Shown piece by piece: positions 46,446-57,431 of a stretch of 64,000 nt of DNA (the stretch's first letter is position 1; each line of letters starts with the position of its first letter). The DNA lies in NCBI GenBank assembly GCA_025738555.1, contig JAOVFP010000010.1:1922001-1986000 (forward strand). The letters are read 5' to 3'. The stretch comes from Cyathus striatus (Eukaryota > Basidiomycota > Agaricomycetes > Agaricales > Nidulariaceae). A program made the position numbers and the translations under genes. The notes under the pieces are model-generated. The model did not search any database. It was not told the origin of the DNA and saw nothing but the letters and a program-made list of their open reading frames with translations.

Positions 46446-48085
46446 CTACTCTTCGTCTTCGTCTTCTTCCTCTTCATTACTCCCGGACTCATTAGTCTCC
46501 GCCGGAGTACCCTCCTCTGCTGCCTGCATGGTCATCATCAACCTATTCAATGTTCCCATCAACTCTGTATGCATGTTGACATTTCTCCCCAAGGCCTCCA
46601 TCAGCAAGTCTGATAAGGGACTCCCGGAGTTGAGCTGCATCGCCAGCTTGTCACGCTCATTCTCCGCTTGGTACAGCTGGTCCCTCAGGATCTTACACTC
46701 AGCGTCGAACATCTTCCCCTTGGTCCACAATTCATCCACCTGTTTCTCCGCGACCTCTAACTTCAACCTCGCCACCGCCAGTTGCATCTGCAACTCCTCC
46801 ACTAGCTTCTCCTGCCCCACACCACCGGTCTGCATCTTCTCCAGACCTCTTCTCCGCTCCTCTGCGTTCCCCGGGACTACAGTCCCCCATATTATTCCCT
46901 CATTTTTGCATCTCCCCTTCTTCGTCCGACACGCCTTGCACGCCTTGTGGTTCATATTCTTTCCCCTAGGAGCAAGTCAGAACAACTCCGAAAAGAGAAA
47001 TGGACAACTTACTCGAGATCCAATAGGCACTCCCTGTTTAACTTACTGCATACGTTGCAAGGGACCTTGGGCAAGACATATGCCTCTTTCTCCTTTTTCT
47101 CCGTGGCTGTCTTGGCTTTCTCCACACCCTTACCCTTCTTCTCCGCTGATGCCCTCACTTCTCCCATCTCGACGTCGGACTTGTCCCCAGCCTGGCTCTC
47201 TGTGCCAGTACGACTCTTGCTTCCAGACTGGCTAGCCTTGCTGCTAGCATTGTCTTCCACCGCCTCGTCATCGATCAGAGCCTTGCTCTTCATTCCCTTG
47301 TGTTGGGAAGTCCAGGTCATAGTCTTCTTTTTAGGCGGTTTTGGCATCACCTCTGTCGTGTCCTCCGGATTCGTGTCGGTGCGCCTTCTCTTGGAGCCAC
47401 CCTCGTTCTCCATTCGCTGGATGTTCTTCCCCACCTCTTCCTCCGGAGTTATGGTGTGGCCTTCGGCCTCCAGCTGCTGAACAGTGCGTTCGCGGTCAGC
47501 AATCTGCTCCACGCTCATGTAAGTACCTACCTGTGGGTTGGTTGTTACCTCTGGCTCTACCACAGTAGTTGGAACTCCTACATTCGTAGGCCCTACCTCT
47601 GCCAATGCTTCCTCTACCACTTTTTCCACTGGAGTCGACTCGTCCACTGGCATCACCAAACTATCGGCATTCCTATGGGTTTGTAAGGACATCTCCACCA
47701 ATTCTCGACTAAACGAGATTACTCCCAACCTTGCAACTGTTGTCTCGTACTCTGCGTGTATTGGCGGAGTAGTGCCTTGTGCTGTCGATTCCTCTGCTGG
47801 GCGACCAGTTAGTCGTGCCATTGTTTGAGCAACCCTCGCTTCTGTCTCTTCCTGCTTACATTTCTTTTCTTGTACCGCCTCCAGTCGTCGATCTCCCTTG
47901 TCCACTTCCATTGCATCTTCCTTCTCCACCTCACCCTCTGTCCCATCCTTCTTGGCTCCCTTTTTCTCCACCTTCTCGCCCCTCAGCTCCTTTTCGAGGG
48001 CTTCTACCTCCACTCGTCTGTGAAGGAGTAATCTAAGTTTCTCCTTGCGCGTTGGGTCTTCGATTGAAGGAACAGAGGCAGACAT
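46446..48085 (-). CDS. antisense zinc-cluster coiled-coil protein carried by the gypsy element
   Basis: Two exons on the strand opposite to gag-pol: 48085-47013 and 46965-46446, joined across a 47-bp GT-AG intron (46966-47012) into about 530 residues. The N-terminal two thirds are charged with coiled-coil character (VEVEALEKELRGEKVEKK) and a basic patch (GGSKRRRTD, PKPPKKK). The intron lies inside a six-cysteine motif: exon 1 ends VPCNVCSKLNRECLLDL and exon 2 gives HKACKACRTKKGRCK. Together this is C-x2-C-x6-C-x13-C-x2-C-x6-C, the pattern of fungal Zn(II)2Cys6 DNA-binding domains with a slightly long middle loop. A second coiled coil (LQMQLAVARLKLEVAEKQVD) and an acidic tail follow. The ATG at 48085 is preferred over 48151 because a TATA-like element lies at 48161-48167. 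Unlike pol, this frame has no nonsense codon. Role unknown; DNA binding is inferred. Confidence 0.72.
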
Positions 48086-48160
48086 TTTTAAGCGGTCACG
48101 TGTAAACGAGTTGGTGTAGCGGGGTAAAAATGATTTTGATTTTTCCTCCACAGCTGACCT

Positions 48161-48167
48161 TTATATA
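48161..48167 (-). promoter_or_regulatory. TATA-like element of the antisense gene
   Basis: On the minus strand the sequence reads tatataagg-like (tatataaagg), 76 bp upstream of the ATG at 48085 and about 95 bp inside the 3' LTR boundary. It suggests the antisense gene has its own promoter outside the LTR. Inferred from position and sequence only. Confidence 0.45.
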
Positions 48168-48262
48168 TCCGGACCTGATGTCAAAACGCTGATCAAACTT
48201 TCAAAAGCCTATTGTTTGATCACGTGCTCAGGCCTCGAGGCTCGGCCTTAAGGGGGGAATAC

Positions 48263-48926
48263 TGTCATATCCTGTATCGCCTACCTCCGGACCCCTATGC
48301 TCTTACTCCGCCTTTCCCTTTGTTTACTCCGGACTTTGATTATGCTCTTAATATTACTTATTGATTACTGTACATAGATTACTCTCATTTCCTTTCTTCC
48401 GTTCTACTGAGCTATCCCCTCAGTAATGTAGTATACATTTCATAGTGAGTCACTTATCATTCTTAAGTGCGCCACTATCAGTTTTACTTTACACCGCCTT
48501 ACGCGCTCACTTCTCCAATGTGTTTTATTATGTTTAATTAGTTATAGTCTTCATTCTACGTACGCCTACCCTGACCGTACTTCTCTGCTGGCCTTGGCCA
48601 GCAGCCTTTACTTACTCCAAGTCTCTAGTATTTAAGTAGTACTCAATTTGTACTTAGACTTTAGTTTCGTATTGAACTATGTCCTCACCCTTCAGTCTGA
48701 CTCGAGTTACATCTCTCGTCTCCTCATCTCGTGTCTTCTCTGAAGGGCTTGCCCTTACTCTGAAATCCAGGACCAGGAATCCCAGGGGCACAGCACATAA
48801 GCTGAAGCCGAAGTCCTACCCCCTGAGTTATCGTTCTCCGCTTTCGTCTTACACTCACCCCTTGCTTCTCCGCAGTCACTCTCTCATACTCTGCCGCCAA
48901 GTCAGGCTAGGGGCACGGTTGTGACA
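48263..48926 (+). repeat. 3' LTR of the gypsy element
   Basis: 664 bp, same length as the 5' LTR with no indels noticed. The TATA-like tatttaag is at 48628-48635. The palindrome is present as ctgctggccttggccagcag at 48585-48604; relative to the 5' LTR both arms changed so that pairing is kept. Confidence 0.93.
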
Positions 48927-50708
48927 CTTTACCCTCCCCCCCATATTCCGGACGGACTCCGGATGGACAAGAAAATGTCTGGATTTTCCGGGTGGACTCC
49001 ATATGAAAACTGGATTTTCCAGACGGAATCCACATGGAACACAGATTTTCTGGAAGGAGTCTGGATGGACATGATAATTTCCGGACAAAGTCCACATTGA
49101 GTCCATGTTAAAGAACATTTTTTCTGGGTGGAATCCAGGTGGAATAAGAAACCTCCCAATTGATAGAAATGAGATATAACTTTGTTTTCCCATACAGTCA
49201 CATAGTATTACAGGATTACAATATTATGTATTGCAGTCATCACAGTTATATTTGACATAGTATTACACTTGTCACACTTTTTGCAATGTCACAGTATTGG
49301 AGTTGTCACAGTTTCACATGGTCATCAGGGTCATCTTTATTATCACACTTGTCACATAGTGTCACAGCTGTCAAAATCTGTAATGCTGTGTGATAAGTGA
49401 TACTGTGACACTACAAAAAGCGTGACAAGTGTGACATTAAGCGAAAAGTTTGACAGCATGTATTGAGTGTGATGCAATGTGAAAGGTGTGACACAACATG
49501 AAAGGTGTGACACAATGTGAAAGGTGTGATGCAACTTGAAACATGTGACACAACATGAAAGGTGTGACTTTTCACATTGTGTCACACTTTTCACATTGTG
49601 TCACACTTTTCACATTGTGTCACACTTTTCATGTTGTGACACAATGTGAAAAGTAGCTGTGATAACTGCAAGACTGTGAGACACATAATATTGTGATACT
49701 GCAATACTATGCAATATTGTGACACCTGTGTCACACTCAACACACTGTATCATGCAAGTGTGTCACACTCAATGCATAATGTCATGCTCAATACACAGTG
49801 TTACACTCAACACATGGTGTCATGCTTAACACACCATGTCACACTCAACACACAGTGTCATGCTCAACACATGGTGTCACACTTAATGCACAGTGTCACA
49901 CTCAATGTGTAGTGTCACATTCAATGCATTATGTCACACTCAACACACAGTGTCACACTCAATACACAGTGTCACACTCAATGTGTAGTGTCACATTCAA
50001 TGCATCATGTCACACTCAACACATGGTGTCATGCTCAACACATGGTGTCACACTTAATGCACAGTGTCACACTCAATGTGTAGTGTCACATTCAATGCAT
50101 TATGTCACACTCAACACATGGTGTCACACTCAATGCATCATGTCACACTCAGCACATAGTGACATGCTCAATGCATAGTATCACACTCAGCACACAGTGT
50201 CACACTTGACATAGTCATAGAAGTTGTGGACTGTACAGCATGTGCCCATGCACAAGCTAGCCATAGTGTAATAGTTATGCACACTATCCACTATCATGTG
50301 AATGGGTGTTATGTAATCATCACAACAATACTGGTTCAAACTATGCAACTATGCCATGCTCTACTAATTTGTTTATGATACAAGTAAAATAAGTAATAGA
50401 CTACTAATTAATACAAGCTACCTGGAATCCATATGGATTCCAGGTGGAGTCCGGTATAGCAAATTCCTTCGGAATTCCAGCTGAAAGGTGGAATTTGGCC
50501 AATAATCCAGATTCCATATGGAATTCATCTGGAAAGCACCTGGACCGGAAAACTAAAATTTGGCTGGTGTCTCTGCCAAAACAAGTCCACCTGGAGTCTG
50601 GATGGAGTCCATGGAATGGCCGGAAATTCTGTGGAAATTCTGCGGACTTTCCGGGGAGTCCGTGGATTCCGTCTGGACTCCGGAAGGAATTTAGGGGGGA
50701 GTGTAAAG
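48927..50708. mobile_element. element B: 1.8 kb repeat-filled TIR element, host of the gypsy insertion
   Basis: The left end ctttaccctcccccc and the right end ggggggagtgtaaag (50694-50708) form terminal inverted repeats. They are followed inward by tccggactccggatgg-type repeats at both ends (48945-49160 and 50430-50690). The centre holds gtgtcacact-type arrays, including a 19-bp unit (tgtcacactcaacacatgg) repeated about 25 times at 49720-50210. The gypsy element is inserted in its first bases: the duplicated cttta is the start of this element. Element B itself interrupts the Tc1-type transposase. No coding sequence is present. Its own target duplication could not be fixed. Confidence 0.75.
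49720..50210. repeat. 19-bp gtcac-rich tandem array in element B
   Basis: Units such as tgtcacactcaacacacag and tgtcacactcaatgtgtag follow one another with a 19-bp period and a few substitutions, mostly between ac and gt. The period equals that of the array in element C, and both share a gtcac core. Confidence 0.88.
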
Positions 50709-51363
50709 ACCTCAAAAATGGATTCAACATTCCTCCCAAATGGTGAAATACAAAGCTTTTATTATGATGAAGATCACCCCACAATGCCTGGATGGTTCAA
50801 AGGTATGGAACAAATAATTCACAAGCATGGCTTGTGGCCAGAGAATGGTTTGTGAGCTCAGTGTGATGGCTTTCAGTGTGAAATTGGCCAGACAGATTGC
50901 TGTTGTAGGTGGCTTCTTTTCATACAGCCTGACTTCGTGAATCAGAAGTCTCATTTGGAAGAGCTTGTAACCTCATGTGGTCATGTTTGTGATTTTTATC
51001 CAAAATACCACTGTGAGCTGAATTTCATAGAGCAATACTGGGGTGCAGCAAAACTTCAATACTGTAACAGCCCTCCAACCTCAAACCAAGATGATATGAT
51101 TAAGAACATATTGCATTGTCTTGATGATGTTCCTTATGTCCAAATAGTTAGGTATGCATATTTATTCAAATCTGCAGACTAAGTAATAACTAGTAACTAT
51201 GGATAGATATGCAAATCGTGCTGCTAGGTTTATCTCTGCTTATCAAGCTGGGCTGACAGGAGTTGAAGCAGCATGGGCAAATTGCAGGTACCATAGTCAT
51301 CGAAAACTACCACCTGAAATTGTAGCTGCAGTGAGGAAGGAGGTCGCAGCATCCAGTAGCTAG
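50709..51363 (+). pseudogene. DDE transposase, C-terminal part (Tc1/mariner type)
   Basis: This continues the frame from the 33.6-35.6 kb part: LPNGEIQSFYYDEDHPTMPG, then a TGA at 50853-50855 where Arg is expected, then CDGFQCEIGQTDCCCRW. The last catalytic acid lies in CELNFIEQYWG (Glu near 51030). A 55-bp intron at 51152-51206 joins QIVR to YANRAARFISAYQAG, and the protein ends at TAG 51361-51363. The right TIR begins 80 bp downstream. Confidence 0.82.
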
Positions 51364-51484
51364 GCTCTTAGTGATTTCTAACAACATAAATTTTTTTGTT
51401 TTTTCACATCTCACATTTGGCCACTCTTGGCACTTACATAATATACTTATATAAGGGTGCTGGAACTTAGTGAGCACAACCTTA

Positions 51485-53256
51485 TATGATGTGTGGCTGC
51501 CACAGCCCAGACCCCATATGCCGTACAGTGGTCTTACTAAGCAGTAAACAGTGGCTAGAGGCCCAATAGCTAGAGAGCCTGATATCTGTTGAACATTGAT
51601 GGCAGATGTTTCAATACCACTAGTTCTGAGTGCTGAACATTGAACAGCTAGTGAATAGTGAAGCTTTGGTGAGTACCAAATGACGTTCGTTTAAAAGTTT
51701 GGCTTTGAGAGAATGGGATTGGGATGGGAGAATGGCAAGAGCAACTCAGTGCTGGGGATGTTGAACATAGCTGACACCAACATGCACTAACAGTGTTAGT
51801 AACACTGTTAAACACTGGTGGGGAGCCACAATTGCTATCCATGAATGTGGCTGCTGACTAAGTGCACAGCCACCTAAAAGCGGTCAACACATTTATGCAC
51901 ACGGCACCAACACAGCGCAACGTCCTTCTCAGGCTTCTGTACTTACTACACTTAGCTTGTAATATGGTACTTCAATGTATGTAGCTTGCTATTGTAACAT
52001 AAAATTACTATATACATATTAAATAAGACTTTAGAACTTAAGACTAAGCTATGTCATCACAATAGTCAGATTCATAGAATAAGGCCAATTTTTGAGCTTG
52101 GCTTGTGTATATTCCTTTATCAGTGAGCTGGAACAATATTTGTTGCATTCTTTTATGTAAACGTGTTATACTGCACTCTCTCCCACTTCTTATAAGTGCT
52201 CGCTGATATCTTTTCTTTAGTTTCTTGTGTTTCACCTGCAATTTCTGCTTGGAGCTCTTTAGCATGCCTAATTGATGTTGGAGACTCCCTATTGTGTGGT
52301 GTGATGTCACCTGAAGTCCCTGAAACTTGTATGTCTTCCGTTCCAATTCCTTTCATAGCCTTTTTGCCTTGAGGGATAAGGCAGATCACTTTAACTTCTG
52401 CTCGTTGTTTTGCTTTTTCATTCTATAGACTCATCTCCATTCATTACAGTATTTCTCTTTGGATATATTTGCATCCTTTCGAAAATGCGAAGCTAATGCT
52501 TCTGAGGTGTTCATTCACTTGTCCACTACAGATATTTCATTACAAGATGCATTCATGTTGCTACTCTGAGATGTGATGTGAAGTGCTGCACGAGCAGCCT
52601 CAAGAGATTCCAGTTGCCATTTGGTCTTGCCTCTTGTCCATTTCCTTAAACTTCTCACCATATTAAGTATCTAACAACATGTTTTTGTGGTGAAATAAGC
52701 TATATACATAGTAATAGTGAGTATTACTATGAGAAACACAGTATAACTCACTTGTTTTGAGGGGATAGTGTTTCTGCGCAACATTCAACATGTTGAAACA
52801 CATATTACATAATCATAAAATGGGCTGTTATTGCCTCTGTTACACATAACACATTTACTCATTGTATACTCACTCTATGCATAACAAAATTAACGTATAA
52901 TACTATATGTATGTTAGCTAGGGAATGTACAGTTTATTTTCTTTTAATCTAAGGAAGTAAGAAGAAATCGAGCATGCATTTCAGACTTGTTGGCCAAATT
53001 TGTGAAATTGAGGCTGTACATTCCCTGCACGATCACGCATCATTTCCAATTCTGGAAAGATCCAGACCAAAATGTTCAAATTACATGCAAAAACATGTGT
53101 TTCCACAATCCTCTAAAATTGTACAAATCACAAATATGTACAAACACTTTTGTGATTAAAGGCATTGCGCCTCCCCAACTAGTAACAGCATTCATCAAGT
53201 ATGTAACTTTAGGGCAGCCTTATTTGCGTTCCATGAGATTGAAGCAACAGAACTCG
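51485..53256. other. transposon-derived remnants with a truncated coiled-coil protein
   Basis: On the minus strand at about 52044-52680 broken frames give a charged coiled-coil protein (KLQVKHKKLKKRYQRALIRS) followed by LTDKGIYTSQAQKLALF, then a stop. This resembles the N-terminal half of a transposon-associated agaric protein and is truncated. The remainder (51485-52040, 52690-53256) contains no gene I can support. Confidence 0.4.
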
Positions 53257-55985
53257 GAGGACCCCCTTAATGCCTATTAAGGCTGTTTGAAAAAAAGTCG
53301 ATTTTGGGAGGGATTTGTCTGGACAAAAATCAAAGAAATTCATCGGTTTTGTCTGGAAAAAAAACGGCATTGCAGCATTTTCCAAAATTTGTCTGGATCC
53401 TTAAAACGGCCTATTTTATACTTGGATTTGTCTGGAAATTTTAAAACGGCCTTTTTAGCATTAAAAAGTGCACCTGAATTCCCGCAGTGTGTAGAATCAC
53501 AGTAAAAGTAGCTTAGACATCATTATCTACACCGACAGTGGCCTTATTCCTTTTCTTGAATTCTTTTGCTGCATCTACAAAAACTGGGAAAGATCTTTTA
53601 ATCTCAATAAAGCACTGAGTGTCTTCCTGAGAAAGTTCCAGTGACCACTCTGCAACTATTGGAAGTGATGAAAGGGTTATCAAAAAAGCTGAAGAGGGCA
53701 ACAGTGCAAACTGTTTAGTTTGAAGCAGAGATGTTGCCTGTGGAATAACACGAAACTGAGATAAGTGCATTTGCTCGAAGATCTGCACTGCCATGTATGA
53801 AACAGTACAGATATTGGATACCTCTGCAATTGAATCATGTTTTCCATATTTACCTCCTCCTTTTGAGTAAAGGGAAATGACTATAAGTATAACGAGTAAG
53901 TGTATTGTAGCAAAAGCATAAGTCAAACATTTACCTTGGGCCACCATAATTCATCGTTCTGTAAAAATCACGCCATAATGTCCAGTTTTCAGTGGTCTAA
54001 GTGAAGTAACCAGTGCCATTTGAATGTCTTCAAGTCTTGGTATATCAACCTTCTCAAAAATATTGAACCTCTGAGTCAGTTCCTATGTGTAACGAATGAC
54101 TTAGAATCAGAGGTACATTAATCAATAAGCAAGAGGAGACATACATGTTTAGCTGCAGCCTTGGCAACAGTAGCAGCATTGGCAACATTCCCACTCCTTG
54201 ACCCAGTTGTATCGCCTATCCAGTGTGCAAGTCATTCCACTCCTCCATTTGAACCTCCTTCATGATATTCACGGAGAACAGCATGTAGTTCTCATATAAC
54301 CTCCTGCTGTGGTGTGGAATCATTTCTGTTATTCTTTTTGCTTGATGTTCGGACTCCAAGAGCAGCTTTCCGTGTTTGATGATACCGCCTAATCTGCACT
54401 AGCAGTGAAAAATCAATATTACTAAGTCTAATGTTGCCTAATCCTAGAGGTTTAGCATGCTCATCTGGTAGTTTAAGACTGGGTAATAGAACAGCATTCT
54501 GCAAGAGGGCATACTGTTCAGTAGTACAAGTAAATATGTTTAGTTCACTGATTTATGTAAAAGCTCTTTGCGAAGACATACCATAGCCAATTATCTTGTT
54601 TTCAAAATCAATAACCCCGGCCAACCAATGTATGTTTGCCACATTTATTGGGAAATAAACTTGCTTAAAACCACCTTCAATAATTCGAGCATGATAATGA
54701 GATAGCAGTGAAGACAAATCTGTAGAGTAGTTCTTTTGTGATGCCTGGTTTAAGATTGCTGTTGAAAATGCGCAAGATGCTAGCATAACTTGAGAAGACA
54801 GCCTGCTATCAGAAGCAAGCTGGAATGCCATCTCCTCAAACATGATATCAACATGTTCATCATTCATCAATGAAGTGCCAAGGAAGCTGCATAGAACTTT
54901 GGAAGATACGGTGCCACATAGATAAGGAAGGGAGCTATTCCAAGAAACTCAATCTAAAGCTGTTCTTGTCTGTACAATTAAATCAAGTGTCTGAACATCG
55001 GAAGACTTTCTTTCTTCTGTGTCAAGCCACTGAACAGATCTTTTCCAGGAGGTGCGGCATGAATGAATACCTAAAAATTTCCTCCAGACGGTTAATATCC
55101 AGAGTGGTAAACACTCATTAGCATTTTCATTGAACCAACGGTCTATGATGGACTTTGCACCATCAAACCATTCCTGTGCAAAAGCCCTTTCAAGTCAGGC
55201 TACATAGTCTGAATTCAGTATTGGCCTTCCTAACAGAATCCCAATATCAGTGTTTGGCGAATCTCTGCTGAACCATGCATGAGGTTTGATGACAATAATT
55301 TCTTCTGACTTATTTGGAATTTTAAACTTCAAGAAATTAGTAACAGATATGTCCAGAGGTGGAATTATTGGGAGGTTTCCAATTGGGATGTGTAGCTTTT
55401 CCACTTTTGCAAAGTGGATATAGGGAGGTGTTTTGTCATGTGGGTATAGATGTCCTTTGCCAATCCACTCACTTTCATTGAATGCTGGGAGTGTAACGAG
55501 ATCAATAACAGATTCTGCCATTTCCCAGTTGATATGATCATGATAAAGTTCCACAAATAGCTAATGAGAAGCAGAGGCAGAGTTGAGACTGACAGTGAAG
55601 ACCTGGGGAAGATGTTAACAAGAGTCCCGGTAAAAATTTCGCATGCGTGTTGAAGCTGTCACACATCAATGTATCATACCATATGTATCATGTACAACAT
55701 GCACCAATGATATCAATCAATGTGATAACCAATTAAAGGCATGTTCAGATTTCTCGGCCGGTACTTAATATTCTCAAAAAAATTTCTTGTTAACAACTGG
55801 CCAATATTGTCTGCTAAATTCAAATGGCCTCAGCCACTGTACTGATCTTTGTCTGGAAATTCACAACGGCCTGACCCTCTAATTTGGTCACTTTTGTCTG
55901 GAAAACAAACGGCCTAACCCCAAAATTTCGCCCAAATTTGTCTGGAAAGTCCAACGGCCTTAGCAGGCGTTAAGGGGGGTCCTGG
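53257..55985 (-). mobile_element. 2.7 kb TIR element carrying a Ulp1-like protease fragment
   Basis: The left end ggacccccttaatgcctatt and the right end (reverse complement of ccttaacgcc and ggacccccc) form terminal inverted repeats of about 27 bp. The sequence actcgga lies next to both ends (about 53250 and 55988), a possible 7-8 bp target duplication. Inside each end a motif of the form tttgtctggaaa...aacggcc is repeated: four times at 53317-53455 and at least three at 55845-55955, in the same orientation at both ends. Coding remnants read leftward from 55554 to 53513. No transposase catalytic motif is recognised. Confidence 0.7.
53513..55554 (-). pseudogene. Ulp1-type (C48) cysteine protease-like gene remnant and downstream exons
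   Basis: Pieces in order on the minus strand: 55554-55195 (VIDLVTLPAFNESEWIGKGH, then LLGRPILNSDYVA and a stop), a linker with FDGAKSIIDRWFNEN, then 54870-54553 with DDEH-like start (MMNDEHVDIMFEEMAFQLAS) and YFPINVANIHWLAGVIDFEN, which contains the catalytic His of Ulp1/SENP proteases. The segment that should bring the catalytic Asp (GDS) meets a splice-donor-like gtatgt after GYG, and the following exon (54504-54292) does not supply it. The catalytic Cys region is also not seen. Exons at 53947-53513 belong to the same unit but are of unknown function. It is therefore a remnant. Such proteases are often carried by DNA transposons. Confidence 0.55.
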
Positions 55986-57431
55986 ACTCGGACGAAGCCG
56001 TGAAAATGCTGCCAACAGCTACTTCGTAATCGACTGCATGGTATCCAAATTCATCGATTCATCGATCACATTTGTAAATTTTGACAGCGCTTTATGCTTC
56101 GCTCGATTCGGCTCGATCCCAGCTTGATCCACCTCGATTCGGCTCGACGGACATTTTACTGGGATTCATCGATCACAAGTGTGGACATTATGGCTGTCAA
56201 CTTACATCTTCGATTCTATGAATACACTGCATGGGAAAATGCATACGGGCCATCCCGGCCCATCGATAACACTCATATATAGCAGATCATGTGCCCATAC
56301 CTCACAATCGCATATGCATAAGTTACAGTAAGTACTCACAGCTCCTTCTAATCGATTCGGACTAAAAATATCTTGTGAAGATCGATTCCCATGTGAATGG
56401 TATCAACGTTCTAATCGATTACAGGTATACAAGTTACACATCGCATAACTTTAGTAATCCACTGTACAGGTAGGGATAAGAGCCATATAAGAGCGACTAC
56501 ACAGTACATAATACAGTACGTCTAGCCAGTGGTTTCCAATGAACGCCCTTTCCTCTGGGCCAACTCTCGAGTCTCAGACCTCAACGTTGTCTCAACGTAT
56601 CACTACGGTCGAAACACACTTACCACTTCAAACGCCTCATTTACATTGCATGAACATAACAATATCGTATGTAACGGAACGCTCATTCAAAGCTATATCT
56701 CCCAGAACAAGGTGTATCAGACTCATCGGCGGGCTTGATTGTCTTGAGTCCTTTAGTTTTCTTTCTTGTCTTGTTTTTACAAGTCCTCCGCTCTTACTCC
56801 CTCCCTCGAAGTATCCTACACTTTCTCAGCTTTCACACGTTTCTCTCAACGTTGTCGTGTTTCAGCTCGCAGAGGGAGGAGTAGGATAGAGATCACTTGA
56901 ATGTGAACGATCAAACTAATTAAGGTAAGTCCGTCACTGATAAGTACCATGATATGTGACTTAGTCTCAGCTGCACGGCTTCAGCCTTCTATTCTATTTC
57001 TGTGTAGCTCCAACCCGCCCGGAATTGATCTCCGTTATCACTAGCTGTTCATGCAAGTAATGCTATTCCCGCTGTTTCGTGTGTGACGTCCACGTCGTAT
57101 TCCACGAATCTGCCTTACGTTCCTCTCGAGATTCAGTGCACTTTAACAGCTGCAAGCTACAATTCGGGCGACCGCTGAACATTTGCTGGGCATGCAGGAC
57201 CCCTCCATGAGTCCGATCCCGGGGTGTCACTACCTGTCAATGGCATATCTGCATCATTCACTCCGTAAATAACTCAGATGAGTGTCACAGGATATACTAG
57301 ATACAAGTATCTGTGGATGATCATGATTCCAACAACATCATTGATCTCAATTCCCTCTTCTTCCTTACTTCCTGTGCCAGGTACTATCGCTGGGACCATC
57401 ACCGTCACTGTCCGAGGTCCTGGGGCTCAGG
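55986..57431. other. intergenic, no gene supported
   Basis: A small cluster of cctcgattcggctcgac-type repeats occurs at 56100-56155. A phrase near 56225-56275 matches one near 31520-31560. The ORFs at 56094-56282 and 56529-56889 show no domain. The stretch before 57432 should hold the promoter of the DUF6533 gene. Confidence 0.4.

Larger units (their letters stand above)
35617..48926 (+). mobile_element. Ty3/gypsy LTR retrotransposon (chromovirus-like), 13.3 kb including an insertion
   Basis: Two 664-bp LTRs (35617-36280 and 48263-48926) start with tgtcatatcc and end with gtgaca. A 5-bp target duplication, cttta, lies at 35612-35616 and 48927-48931. Order inside: gag, protease, RT, RNase H, integrase, chromodomain-like tail, then an antisense gene, a purine-rich tract (aaggggggaat, 48250-48260) directly before the 3' LTR. 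The RT-to-integrase order marks it as Ty3/gypsy. A 4.27 kb element is inserted between protease and RT; without it the element is about 9 kb. A primer binding site complementary to a known tRNA could not be identified after the 5' LTR. Confidence 0.93.
33151..51482 (+). mobile_element. Tc1/mariner-type DNA transposon carrying three nested insertions
   Basis: The left end (33151) begins aggttgcgctcactaagttc and continues cagcaccccc. The right end (to 51482) is its reverse complement with few changes, so the terminal inverted repeats are about 30 bp. TA dinucleotides flank both ends (33149-33150 and 51483-51484), the target duplication of the Tc1/mariner superfamily. Own sequence makes up about 33151-35616 and 50709-51482, roughly 3.2 kb in total; the rest is later insertions. 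The encoded transposase has the three acidic motifs expected of the family. It cannot be active in this state. Confidence 0.85.

Noticed and set aside
49798..50178. Open frame of 126 codons in element B
   Set aside because: It is a translation of the 19-bp tandem array.
53257..55985. Assignment of the Ulp1 element to the hAT superfamily
   Set aside because: The termini are only partly hAT-like and the flanking repeat is 7-8 bp with a mismatch; no hAT transposase motif is visible.
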